Below, one piece after another: positions 52,415 through 62,745 of a DNA stretch of 64,000 bases. The DNA comes from Eutreptiella sp. 'Long Island Sound 2002' (taxonomy: Eukaryota > Euglenozoa > Euglenophyceae > Eutreptiales > Eutreptiaceae): assembly GCA_964036045.1 (NCBI GenBank), contig OZ038379.1, positions 186,334,495 to 186,398,494 on the forward strand, written 5' to 3'. The notes under the pieces are model-generated. The model was not told where the DNA came from. It saw nothing but the letters and a program-made list of their open reading frames with translations, and made no database searches. The first letter of the stretch is position 1; each line of letters starts with the position of its first letter. The translations under genes and the position numbers were made by a program.

Positions 52415-52760
52415 CATGGTAGACGCATAGTCAGCGCATGGTTGGCGCATGGTAGGCGCTTAGAGGTAGGCACAGAGTAGACGCATGGTATGCGCAGGGT
52501 GGGCACGTAGTAGGCCTATAGTAGGTGTATAGCAGGCACATGGTAGCATATAGTCGGCACATAGTCGGTACATGCTGGGTGCATGGTCGGCGCATGGTAG
52601 GTGCATGGGAGACACATGGTCAGTCACATGGGCTACACCCATAGCAGGTGCATGGTAGGCCCCATAGTAGGCCCATGGTACGCATTGATAGTAGGCACAC
52701 GGTATGTGCATATTCGGCGCATAGTAGACATGTGGCATTCGCATAGTAGGTGGGCACAGG
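52415..52760. repeat. Degenerate ~10-12 bp tandem repeat (GCGCATGGTAGGC type)
   Basis: Words such as GCGCATGGTA, GGCACATAGT, GGTGCATGG and GTAGGCCTATAG follow each other with shifting spacing for about 345 bp. The minus strand translates to Tyr/Pro/His-rich frames that reflect only the repeat. Confidence 0.8.
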
Positions 52761-53630
52761 GTAGACATCCGCATCGTTCAAGCCACAAGTCCTGTGAGCC
52801 CACCCCGGGCTCCCCCCAAACGGAGATATAGTATTGTATATAAGCACACGATAACACTCCGCAGTCACCAGTAGCTAAGAGCCGCACCCGCAGTGTACCC
52901 TCAGATCCCAAATATATAAAGGACTAGTACCCTCTGTCCGAGACCGTGACCTGAGCTGGCCCGTGGTATTTGTACATACCCTCATATAATATATCAGGAG
53001 GGTCCACAGGGGGGATGCCGGTCACCTCGCAGCATGAGAGGCACAACCCGTGAATATCGCGGGCTAGGATTCGGGCTGGTGGGTGCCGTAGCTTGATTAT
53101 CAACCCCCTATAGGGGTACCCACCACAGGTTCGCCCCAGGCCGTGGTAACCAGGTTCACCTCATCTGGCCCACATACATTGCCCTGACGCCTACCCTTGA
53201 CCCTTACCTGCACTGATTGGACAGCTCCCGTGGTTGTGCCATCCCCGCCACAGCGGCGGCCAGGCCGCAGGTTCGGCATCCACCGACAACGTGGCATGCC
53301 TACTTATAGCATAGGTCTGTGCCTCACCCCCTAGACCTGTCATACAGACACGGTGCACGACGATACATCACGGGCCGCTCACGTCATGTTCCCCCTATTT
53401 AGCCCTGCGTGCTCGCTGCCACCGCGTAGGCTATGCGTGCTGCTTTTGTCTGTGCGTCACCCCCCCGCCTGTTCGCACCGCCGCCGCGCCATACCGCCAC
53501 TCCACCGCGTTGGCCCATTACCCGCGGGTGCCATTCCACGCGCTCATGACCGCCACCTCTCCCTCCGCCGTGCTACTAGTTTCGCGTGCAGAGGTCAGAT
53601 GGTTAGGCGATGCAAAAGGCCTGCAGGCAT
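52761..53630. other. Unassigned stretch with a TATATAAAGG box
   Basis: TATATAAAGG at about 52,912-52,921 looks like a TATA element on the plus strand, but no gene follows it convincingly. A perfect 12-bp palindrome, CCCCTATAGGGG, lies at about 53,105-53,116. A 109-codon plus-strand frame at 53,353-53,682 is rich in Arg and Pro and has no recognised domain. Confidence 0.4.
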
Positions 53631-53887
53631 TCTCCCTCTAGTTTGTTGGAGGGGCCAGGGGATGCCCCAGTACTCCCTCTGAGTTGTTTCAGGGGTCAGA
53701 GGGACACTCCAGTACCTCCATGAGTTGTTCGAGGGGTCATAGGACACCCCACTACTCCCACCGAATTGTTTCCGGGCCCGTGGGAGGCCCCTATACCTCC
53801 CTGAGTTGGTCTTGGGGTCAAGGGACACCCCCGTACTCCCGCAGATTTTCTTTTGGGGCCCGTGGGCGGCCCCAATACCTCCTTGGT
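53631..53887. repeat. Six degenerate ~41-bp repeats, each with a G/C hairpin
   Basis: Units start with TACTCCC or TACCTCC and run through GAGTTGTTT or similar, then a self-complementary core. Cores include GGGGCCAGGGGATGCCCC, GGGGTCATAGGACACCCC, GGGGCCCGTGGGAGGCCCC, GGGGTCAAGGGACACCCC and GGGGCCCGTGGGCGGCCCC. The two arms vary together (GGGGTC with GACACCCC, GGGGCC with GGCCCC), so hairpin potential is kept although the units have diverged. Confidence 0.8.
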
Positions 53888-54261
53888 TCCACTATTCCAC
53901 CATTCGCCACCCACTTGTAGCACCCTCACATAACCCATGCCGCCGCCCATGCGGTTGTGACTCCATGCGCCGCCCGGCCTACCGAGCTGCTACCTGGCCA
54001 ATACTAGTGGCGTTGGTACAGGGACGCAGACGTATCCACTCAATCCCCAGCGTAACCTGAGGACGAACCCCCGTGACTACCGTAGCGAGGCAGCCATTAG
54101 AGACCCCGGTGCCATGGGAATACCCTATAGGGGTTTGGGCCTTATTACCCTGGTCGGGACGACCCATGACACCTCACTTTAGTGCGCGGCAACCCGGGGC
54201 AGGCGGGCGTAGCCTTACTTCAGCAGTCTAACCGCGTGTGCAGAGGCGGTACGGTGCACTA

Positions 54262-54322
54262 TCAGGCCGGCATACGGACATACAGACATACGGACATACA
54301 GACATACAAACATACATACATA
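54262..54322. repeat. GACATACG/GACATACA microsatellite
   Basis: About seven units based on ACATACGG or ACATACAG, grading into ACATACAT. Confidence 0.9.
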
Positions 54323-54423
54323 TCCTCTAATTGACACCCCAACTCCGGGTGGCTCCACAACATGGCTCTAAGGTATGCGAGAAATATATGCTTGGTGCAT
54401 TCATGTGGCTACATGGGCTAAAC

Positions 54424-54670
54424 TGGGTCAAAATGGGCTCCAAATGGGCGCAGTTTTCCCGTTTAAGCACCGCAAATGGTCCAGGATCATTTTTGGAAAA
54501 CCACATTTTTGAATCATTTTTGAGCAGATTTTGTTCACAAAATGGCCCGTTTTCAAGGCTTTTGGGGCCCTAGAGAGGCCAAAATGGCTCAAAAGGGGCT
54601 CCAAATGGGCGAACGTCACTTGTTTGCGCACCCCAAATGGTCCAAGTTTGTGTCACCAAACCCCAAAACC
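54424..54670. repeat. Diverged tandem pair, ~161-bp period
   Basis: GGGCTCCAAATGGGC followed by GCACCGCAAATGGTCCA at about 54,434-54,492 recurs as GGGCTCCAAATGGGC and GCACCCCAAATGGTCCA at about 54,596-54,653. This is an old tandem duplication. Short frames over it are not convincing genes. Confidence 0.75.
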
Positions 54671-55440
54671 AAGAACAGGCCCTATCTTGAGCTACGCGCC
54701 TCAAATCCGAAATCCGAGGGCACCTAGTCCACCCGCTACTCCCCACTGTTTGTGGTTTCCAAGCCTCAGAATCGCCCAGTGAGACGCCTATCACTAGTCA
54801 GTTGGTGGAGCCAGAGTGCAGCACGGGCCACGCGCCTTGGGAGCCAACAGTGGGCCCACCAGGGTCCGCGGAGCGAAAAAAAATGGTTTTTTCCAAAGTC
54901 GTTCCTAGACCACTTGGGATGCTCACACAAGTGTTTTGAGCCCGTTTTGAGCCCGTGGTGACGCGTCTAGGCCCTGTGAAAATCCCAAAATGCCTTCAAA
55001 ATGGGCCGTTGCGGGACCAAAAATGGGTCAAAAATATGTTTCTCCAAAAGTGATACCTGCGCACAATCTGGGGCATGTTTAGCCTTTTTTCTTTAGCCGT
55101 TTCTCAGACATATCATGGAGTTAGAGGGCAACAAAGGGCTCTTTGTCACAAGGAAGTCAAAGCGCACGTGGAGTGTAGCAGCCGTTTGCCTTTGTTTGGC
55201 CGTTTTGAATGGGGTCCAGGGCCGTTTTGGCACGAAAAAAACAAGGTTGTTTTTCGCCAACAATGGCGCAGATTTGGGAGGGCACCTCCCGACTTGGTGG
55301 CTACGCCCCGGGGCGCCATAGGTGAGTTGGGGGCTCAAACTTTGCATTTGGGAAGGCCATGTGGCAATGTGGGAGATGGCCAGAGTAGAGTAGAGTAGAG
55401 CCTGGAGCGATGAGATACAGCAATAGCCAAAACGGAAAGG
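54671..55440. other. Unassigned, AAAATGGGC-rich sequence
   Basis: AAAATGGGCC-like and TTTTGAGCCCG words recur loosely, suggesting old repeats. The minus-strand frame 55,093-55,617 spans a glutamine run made by the TTG microsatellite and has no recognised domain. No gene is called. Confidence 0.45.
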
Positions 55441-55445
55441 GAAGT

Positions 55446-55485
55446 GTTGTTGTTGTTGTTGTTGCTGCTTGTTGTTGCTGCTGCT
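55446..55485. repeat. TTG/CTG trinucleotide microsatellite
   Basis: About 13 units of TTG with CTG interruptions. It reads as poly-Gln in a minus-strand frame, which is not supported as a gene. Confidence 0.95.
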
Positions 55486-55523
55486 AGCTAGATTTAAGGG
55501 GAGAGGGGTGTAGTAATAAATAT
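55484..55523 (+). repeat. Dispersed ~38-bp repeat, copy 1 (inverted copy at about 59,682-59,721)
   Basis: TAGCTA, one variable base, then TTTAAGGGGAGAGGGGTGTA followed by GTAATA is shared with the reverse complement of 59,682-59,721, including an exact 24-bp core (55,492-55,515 versus 59,690-59,713). Both copies abut a microsatellite: TTG/CTG here, TA there. This looks like the terminus of a mobile element. Confidence 0.8.
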
Positions 55524-58046
55524 TTGCAAATGCAGTTGTGTGAGCAGAAAATACGAGAGAAATAACCACAACAAACTTCTCAACATTTCGGGGAGGGGGG
55601 GGCACAAAACGACACATGCTGCTTCATGATGGCCGTGACTTATTGTTGCAGATGTGGTGTGCATCTGTTCCTGTTGTAGGTGCCGGGCAGAAGTGGGCCA
55701 AAACCTGTTGATATAAACCATGTCCGACTTGCTGACTTGGTAGGAGGCCGCGATACTCACGATGGCGGCAAGGAGCACAATGCAGGGGATGACGATGAAC
55801 CCAGCCACAAGGAAGCGCCTGCCGGTGGTGTCCGGGCACGAGTCCCCAGTGCATATTACTGCGAAATACCCCACCAGGAGGAGGATCAGGTAGATGGTCC
55901 CCTGCAAAATCAGGCCGTCCAAGAAGCCAATGCCTTCCAAAGCGTTGCCTTTGGCAGATTGTCTCAGCACGTCCTTGGGGTCGGTCACGTGTTGGACTGG
56001 TTGGAGTGGTTTGCCCGGATGCTTTTTCTTCGCTGCCTTTTTCTCTGCCTTCTTCCGTCTGGCGTCTTCCTCTTCATCAAGGACCTGAGGGTGGGAGGGA
56101 AGCATCATGAGGACAGTGTGTTGCGGTGCGGCCACTCCCATCCTCAAGACCAGACAGGCACATTGGAGATGAGAGATTTAGAGCATGAACGAAAAGAATA
56201 GATTTGAAAAGCCGAATCAATGGGTTCTTAGAAGCGATGGACGGAACGGGCTGTCACCTTGAAGGGGGTTGCAGGGGATCCCTCCACCCCCTGTGTGACA
56301 TTCCGTCTGGTTGTTGCTCCTTTACGGGGCCCTGGACAGTCACCCGTTCTTCCCTCCGCATGTTGCGTCGGGTCGCTGCGTTCTGTCGGCCGCTGCGGCC
56401 GGTGCTCTTGCTGGTATCGTTTCCGCGTTCGCAGAGCCCAGTAGTTGGTGTGTTGGGGCTGTGCTGAATGTGGCATGGTGTGCCGTTTGCGCGTCAGCGG
56501 CGCCCAATAATTGGCGTATTGAGGATGTGCTGGTTGTTGCCGGGGTCGTTTGACTGTTTCTGCTGTCCACGCGCCTCTGTCCAAAGGCCGTCCATAGCCT
56601 GCCTCGCTGTGTTTCTGTGTGCGTGAGGCGTGCAGTACTGTAGACAGAACACCCGTACCTACCATTATCGTCGTTCTTGGGGTCCGGTGCTTTGTCCCGG
56701 CGATGCAACGCACACGCAAGTGCCGTCCGTGACGCACAACTTGTGCCCCCCCACAAACGGTACCGAGGGGTGCGGACGCTGCTGGTAGCACCAGTCCCGC
56801 CCCCCCCCAGCCCCAGCGAGCACGCACAGCACAACAAGGCAAGGACCTCGCACGTAGCTTTGGTGAGCTTCACACCCTCAATATCCTCGGGTTTGTAGTG
56901 CGTTGCCTTGAGGTTCAGCAGCCACGGCGTCACAACACGATTCCATGACCAGACCAGCGTGATCAAGAACAGGAGGAGCATGACATCGATGGTGATAGTG
57001 ACGGCGCCCTTCTCGCCTTCGTACTCCATGTATGTCACCGCCACGGTCATGTACAGGGCCAGCAGGAGCGATGCGAGCCCGATGAGTGGCGCGCTCAACA
57101 GCAGCGAGAAAGTGGGCTTGGCCGAGAAGGCGACCTGCTGCACGTAGTTGAGGAGGGGAAGGAGGATCAGCAGCAGAGTGATGCCGAACATCGCGGCGGT
57201 CCAGCCGTTGGAGATGTTGAAGAGGATGCTCAGGACGCGTTGCATGATCAGGATATTCCAGTACAAGATCCACGACCCGCCCGAGCACACAATGTCAAAC
57301 ACTTTGGACAGTGTCACCTTCGCGTTCGGGTCCGCCACGGAGACACTAAAGATGGCGAGCAGGGACCGGGTGCATAGCCACAGGCAGACAAGGAGTGCAA
57401 TGGCCACGAAGACGGCTTGGACGATCTGGCTGGCGGTGACCTCGTCAGTGTTTATCGTTGTCCCCAAGTCGAAGCCGTGGGTGGAGGGCGTGATGCAAAG
57501 GATGACCAGTTGCATGGCGGCCACGGCGAGGATCAACAGGGTGACCCCGAGCAGGACGCGGTGGATCACGGGGGTAGCACCGTGGGGCAAGTACCGCCTT
57601 TGCACGAACTCATCCATCAGTGTGTCAGTGAGGCGTTCTGTTGGGGTCACCCCGTGGGGATTGCCACTATCCCTGTCTGGAGGAAGGGGATGGAGCTCGT
57701 GCTGCGGCGAGCTGGACGGTGTCACTGGTGAGGTTTCCCACCTGGCCTTGGGGCTCTCCGCGGGAGCATTCTCCCAAACGGGGCAAATCACAGAGCGGTC
57801 GCGGTGCGGCCGGAAACTGGGGTAGGACGGCGGGAAATACTGCGAGTGGACCGGGGGTGCCCCGGGGCCCGGTGGCGGGGCTTGCGTGCTGACAACGAAC
57901 AAATATTCCGGAGTTGGGGTAGGAGGACATGGCTCCGTTTGCCATGGGGTCATGGAGGGTCCATAGTTGTTGCGATACATGAGGCCAATCTGGTGAAAGG
58001 GTTGCCAGGCTTGGTGTGTAGGGCACACACTTGCAAGGGAAGGCAT
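55494..58046 (-). CDS. Eight-helix membrane protein of unknown function, two exons
   Basis: Exon 1 runs from ATG at 58,046 to 56,847, exactly 400 codons. It has a Pro/Ser-rich cytosol-like N-terminus of about 160 residues, then hydrophobic helices at about 163-185, 208-232, 259-275 (weak), 282-303, 313-340 and 350-371, and ends HYKPEDIEGVKLTKATCE. Exon 2 starts at 56,084 (VLDEEEDARRKKAEKKAAKKK), a charged linker, then two more helices at about 457-478 and 491-514. The 762-bp intron is GT-AG with the same 9 nt, AGGTCCTTG, at both ends. The exon 1 frame also stays open into the intron to 56,340, so a 568-residue unspliced product is an alternative. The last ~70 codons run into a dispersed repeat that supplies the stop, so the true end may be nearer 55,720. 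I recognise no family. Confidence 0.7.
56085..56846 (-). other. Intron of the membrane-protein gene, flanked by a 9-nt direct repeat
   Basis: The donor context is GCGAG|GTCCTTGCC and the acceptor context is CTCAG|GTCCTTGATG, so AGGTCCTTG occurs at both junctions. The interior holds a diverged pair of about 60-bp units, CCCAGTAGTTGGTGTGTTG near 56,440 and CCCAATAATTGGCGTATTG near 56,503. Matching exon-intron boundary words are what intron insertion with target-site duplication would leave. Confidence 0.6.
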
Positions 58047-58061
58047 ATCTCGCGGACTCAA

Positions 58062-59370
58062 ATCCGCTCGGGACTCTCAACCGTCTTTGTTTGCATGGTG
58101 GTGGAACAAGGAGGACCCGGCAAAGGGTGCTGACAATCGCTCCTTGAAATGGCTTTTTCTGCAGATTTCAAAAAGTATACTCATACCCGCACTGTGGGAC
58201 CACATGTTGCGAAAGTTGAAGGGGGGAGGGGGAGCCCCAAAAGCTCCAACTTGCTCCATGTTGGCGGATTATGGCAGTCCCCAAGAGATATGTTGGGGGT
58301 GGAAACGACCAGACACTCTCAATTGTAGGAATTCAATGATCTGAACTGAAAACTCAGCCGAATGCAAAGTTTCATGGGTGAAGGTATGGCTACAGTTGGC
58401 CGATGCAAGTCGCTCTTGGGGAGTGGCAAAGGGGCAGCAAATCTGACAGATGTTGCTGGAGTGACAAATCTTTTCCTCTGATGCTTGGGTCTACGTGCTG
58501 TATGACATGTCCCGAAACAGCTGCCCTTGGTCAGGGCGCAGCGGATGGGACTCTGTCCGCGACAGACAATCATTCCGGCTGCAAGAAGCGGATTGATAAC
58601 TGTACTGTACTGTATTTACCACAAAAAAAACCACAACTTGGGGCATGCATGTGACTAGTGACAGGCAATCACCTCATCGCCTAACCAATGTGCAAAAGAC
58701 TTCATCCCAATGTTCTGGGGTCTGCTCTACTCTGGCTGTATGTTGAATTGTGCCATTCCCAATTTCGGAGTTTTAAGCCAAAAGCCAAGGACCACGGGCT
58801 GTGTGCATGTTGGAGGGGGGGGGGGGGGGGCACTGCACAACCCACCCAGTGTTGAATATCCTTGGCATATACCAAGGCTTCCATTCGAATCATGCTCAAA
58901 CTGCGAGGTTCAACATTCCTACACTCCTACATCGCTGCAATAACCATGAGTTCGAAGTTCATGTGTGGGCCTTGCAGCAGCCCCTAGCACACTGATTCAC
59001 AGCTTCCTAACCGTAGGAACAATACTCCATTCCTCCTGCATATGGACATGGATTTCATATGGCCGGTCACGCCAGAGTCAGTGGGTCAATGAGGGTGACC
59101 CCCCAAAACTGGTGGAACCAGAGGCAGAGCGGAAACAGTGCAACGAACAAACATACAAACACCTCAGAGGAGCCCCAAGGTGTGGATGTGCGGCAGTCAT
59201 TCCCCGTGCCGAAACGAGTGCCAACGCGGGTGTTCGCGGAAACGCCGCAACGAACAAACCAGTAACTCTCGTGCAGCAGGACCCTGGAATAGAAAAAAAA
59301 TAGAAACAAAGTGGCCGACGAGAGGGAGATTTCTATGGACTATGTCACCATACCCGCCAGTCACGAGCCC
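58062..59370. other. Region upstream of the membrane-protein gene; no further gene recognised
   Basis: The promoter of the minus-strand membrane gene should lie near 58,050-58,300, but I see no defining element. A run of 16 G sits at 58,815-58,830. Open frames are at most about 112 codons and lack domains. Confidence 0.5.
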
Positions 59371-59373
59371 CCA

Positions 59374-59430
59374 GGATTCGAACCTACCCCCAGGGAACTC
59401 TAGGCTGGGTGGCTGTCCACTATAGCGCCA
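59374..59430 (-). ncRNA. tRNA-like Pol III unit 1 (A box and B box)
   Basis: On the minus strand TGGCGCTATAGTGG (59,417-59,430) fits a Pol III A box, and GGTTCGAATCC (59,374-59,384) is a perfect B box, 32 nt apart. The acceptor stem does not pair and the T stem has a G-G mismatch, so this is not a working tRNA. It is more likely the head of a tRNA-derived SINE or a decayed tRNA. Confidence 0.45.
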
Positions 59431-59498
59431 CGACGATGTGCTAAAAGAGGGGGTAAAGAAGCCTGCCGCCGGCGCCGTCGTCTACACGCTTGGCGGCG

Positions 59499-59558
59499 GG
59501 CATCGAACCTACGCCCCGTGCACCCCGTGCACCCGTGCACTTCCAGTATACTACGCTA
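59499..59558 (-). ncRNA. tRNA-like Pol III unit 2 (A box and B box)
   Basis: On the minus strand TAGCGTAGTATACTGG (59,543-59,558) resembles an A box and GGTTCGATGCC (59,499-59,509) a B box, with a GTGCAC-rich spacer. It lies about 115-130 bp from unit 1 in the same orientation. The T stem mispairs, so a functional tRNA is unlikely. Confidence 0.4.
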
Positions 59559-59611
59559 CCGATGTGGTGATATAACCGCCACCAAACCCACCACTTCACT
59601 CCATCCTTGGC

Positions 59612-59612
59612 A

Positions 59613-59681
<69 letters not shown>

Positions 59682-59689
59682 CTATATAT
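59612..59689. repeat. TA microsatellite
   Basis: About 35 TA units with a few G and C interruptions. A second TA tract (59,726-59,747) and a third (60,353-60,370) flank the fold-back element and are probably the two halves of one tract split by its insertion. Confidence 0.95.
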
Positions 59690-59747
59690 TACTACACCCC
59701 TCTCCCCTTAAATTTAGCTAACAAGCTATATATATATATATATATAT

Positions 59748-60352
59748 GGCGAATACGCAATTTCCCCCCCCCCCATGCTGGGCCAACCGGTGCACTTTGG
59801 GACAGGACTAGGGACCCCTCCCCCCTATTTTGAGGTCGGGAAACACAAAAAAATGGGTTTCGGGCTCGGATGGGACAGTGGGAGGGCTGTAGACAGGGTT
59901 TTTGGGCTAAAAATAGGGTATGACATCACTGCTGGTTGCATCCTAACCAGAGTACTAAAAATAACCACTAAATCCTAAAAATAACCCACACCACCCCTAT
60001 ATACACCCAATGACATGGTAATTCAGCATTTTTAACACTCCCCTGTCCATTTTCATGTCCTATGATACTATTATTGGTGGGATTTGGTGCTAGTATTAGT
60101 GGTTTGGACCACAATTGTACCTATGTTTAGTACTCTGGTTAGGATCCTACCGGCAGTGATGTCATACCCTAATTTTAGCCATTTTAGACCTTTATAGGGG
60201 CAAATACCCACTAATAACCATCCAATTCACTTCTAAAACATGTTTTTTTGTGTTTCCCGACCCCAAAATAGGGGGGGGGGTACCTAACCTTGCCCCATAG
60301 TGCACCGGTTGGCCCAGGGTGGGGGGGGGGGGGGGGAAATTGCGTATTCGCC
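59748..60352. mobile_element. 605-bp fold-back/MITE-like DNA transposon with ~210-bp terminal inverted repeats
   Basis: The left end GGCGAATACGCAATTTCC matches the right end GGAAATTGCGTATTCGCC as a reverse complement. The arms continue through a C or G homopolymer, CCAACCGGTGCACT / AGTGCACCGGTTGG, CGGGAAACAC / GTGTTTCCCG, and GGGTATGACATCACTG / CAGTGATGTCATACCC, to AGTACT near 59,951 and 60,129. TA tracts on both sides give a TA target-site duplication if the terminal T and A are included. The ~170-bp core has no coding capacity, so mobilisation would need a transposase from elsewhere. Confidence 0.92.
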
Positions 60353-62456
60353 ATATATATATATATATACTATACTAGTTCCGCATAAGCCAACCCCGCT
60401 CAAGGCTCCGAAAGTGCCTTTGGGGCAGCAGTAGTATATGTAAGACAGGCCTAACCCCTCGCAAAGAGAGGGGACACTGTCTTCTCCTTACCACAGAGTA
60501 AGCTGCCCAGTGTCAGCCACGCTTTCAATGTGAAGGCAAAACCAGGGAAAAGCGAAAACAAGGTGCAAAAAGAAAATTGTACTTTGAGAAATTGATTCAC
60601 CTGTGCTCACGTTCTGATCTCATGTGGCCTAAGCATGTAAAAAAAACCCTCAAAACAACGGAAAAGGATCCCAACTCACATAGCCCTCTGACAACGGGGG
60701 ATCCTTGCTTAACTCAAATCAACCGAAAAATTGTCTATTTGGAACGTTGGATACATGGTTCCAGTAGGGGACAGATGAATGCCCAATAAGGAGAGGCAGC
60801 AAGGAAGCGGTAAAATTGACCGACACAACCTGAACCCCCCCCCAAAGGAAAAAACTATTGCAACAAGCGCCTTGACATTATTGCAAAATAAAAATCATGT
60901 CTATAGAGTAAGAACCTTGCATGTCATCAAATATTACATTTCTAGACCAACTGGAGGTAGAATTTTTTTTTTGGACGAAGCTGCATCAATTCTGCAACAG
61001 TAAGAGTAGATAGCCTCGGGATCTAAGTACACTCTCAGAATATACCATAGCTTCTTCCCCTATCAATGACAGGGGTCGAGGTTGACACAGAAGGAGCCAC
61101 TTATATTCCCACCTTGGGTATACCCGCAATGCGACCTTGGATCACCACGACCTTGTTTGGGCCCCATTATCTCACCTGTGACAAGTCTTCTTTTCTCGGG
61201 GCAAGCTCATGGGTGAGTCCAGTGATGGCCTGATTCGTCCCGTTATTTTCCAACTAGACGTAGAAATTTTACACTATTTAGATAGGATCTTGCAATGTGT
61301 CAAAAAAAAAACTTATGGCACTACCACTGCCACTGGCCTACATCACAAAAAGGCATGGCGTACATTGAAAAACAGGTGGAGTTGAACCTTAACAGGGAAA
61401 AAGTGGTCTCATTTTGGAACGCGGGGTAGAGGGAAGAGGTGTTTTGAGATGAGAGGGGACGTCTGCAGGGATCGCCACCAACGTATCTAACTACCCTTGT
61501 TCAGAAAAAAGCAAACATGTTCCCCTCCATTCGCAAAAGAAAACAAAACCGGTGGTTCATCAGTATGTGACCCTTTTGTGTTTTGGTCTGACAGAAACAG
61601 TACCGCCTGAAATGTATGGCACCATGGGGACGTCCTTGCACAACGCGCGCAAAGCAAGCATATGACAGGGAGAAATTGGGGGGTTTTGCTACAATTGGCA
61701 ATATTGTTGCCTATACAAACCATACTACACCCCCACAATGTTGGACAGCCTCATGTTACACCCCAGCCCCACCCCCCAAGCCACCCAGGGACCGGATTGC
61801 AACCTCAACACCGCCTCACAACACAGTGAAAAGCACATGCACAATGAACACATCTGGAGCAAATTCATTCAAAACACGCAGTTTTTTTCAATGTTTGAAC
61901 AGAACACCAATACAATATAACTATGATTGATCATCCAGCAAGTCACGCCACTGATCAGCCATGCATTTGTTGCACAAAAAGAGATGCCACTGCGAGCACT
62001 CTGAAGTCTTCTTGTGTGCACACAATTGGCACAAATAGGTATCATCTGAGTCAATCTCCAAAGGAGGTGCTTCCTGATTGCGCCAAATTTAAGAAGGGAA
62101 ATGCTCCCAAGGTCCTCAGGGCTGATACAACACACAGCGCAGCGCACAGCGTGCAAGACACCCCCCATCGCCGTAAATTTTGCAAAAAAAACATGTGCTT
62201 TGCAATTTCAATTTGGTGCTAAAAGAAGTGGGATGACCCGTACCATGCTCTTTATGGTTGTAGTCTTGGGAGCAGCATTGCAAGAAAACGTCTGTCTGAT
62301 AGGGCCCCATCTCACTTCAGCCCCTGGGATCAGCACGACAATTCACACTAAGCACAATTGAGAGTAACAACCTCCCTAACATCTTCATTGGGGGACAAAG
62401 CACAGTGTGCACAGGGCAAATCACGTTGGAAATGAAACAGCCGTTCGCTGGGGGCG

Positions 62457-62493
62457 TTTTCGCACAGCGCGGGCACAGCGCGCGCACAGCGCC
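62457..62493 (+). repeat. Dispersed CAGCGCGGGCACAGCGC motif, copy 2
   Basis: CGTTTT precedes CGCACAGCGCGGGCACAGCG and a further CGCGCACAGCGC extension. The G run, CGTTT and 17-mer arrangement matches the copy at 49,060-49,097. Confidence 0.6.
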
Positions 62494-62715
62494 AATTATT
62501 ACGGTGATTATCCAGCTACCAAACCTGAAAACCACCCACCTGCGGAATCATGCACAATCAATTAAAAACTCAAAAATTCAAACATCTGATGCTTGCCATG
62601 GGTCCCAGGGACCTAAATTCTGCCCCCTATAGCCCCGTCCACTGCAGCAGCCATTCAATGACGTCCTTTCAACCTTCTGAACTTACCGAACTCCCGGTGG
62701 TGGAGAACAGCCAAC

Positions 62716-62745
62716 TTTTCGCACAGCGCGCGCACAGCGCACGGT
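62716..62745 (+). repeat. Dispersed CAGCGC motif, copy 3 (variant)
   Basis: TTTTCGCACAGCGCGCGCAC followed by AGCGCACGGT shares the CACAGCGCACGGT end with copy 1 at 49,090-49,102 and the TTTTCGCACAGCGCG start with copy 2. Confidence 0.55.

Noticed and set aside
55093-55617. 174-codon minus-strand frame with a poly-Gln run
   Set aside because: The glutamines come from the TTG/CTG microsatellite, the 5' part overlaps the dispersed 38-bp repeat, and no domain is visible.
59374-59558. Two functional tRNA genes
   Set aside because: The B boxes are good, but acceptor and T stems do not pair, so they are reported as tRNA-like units only.
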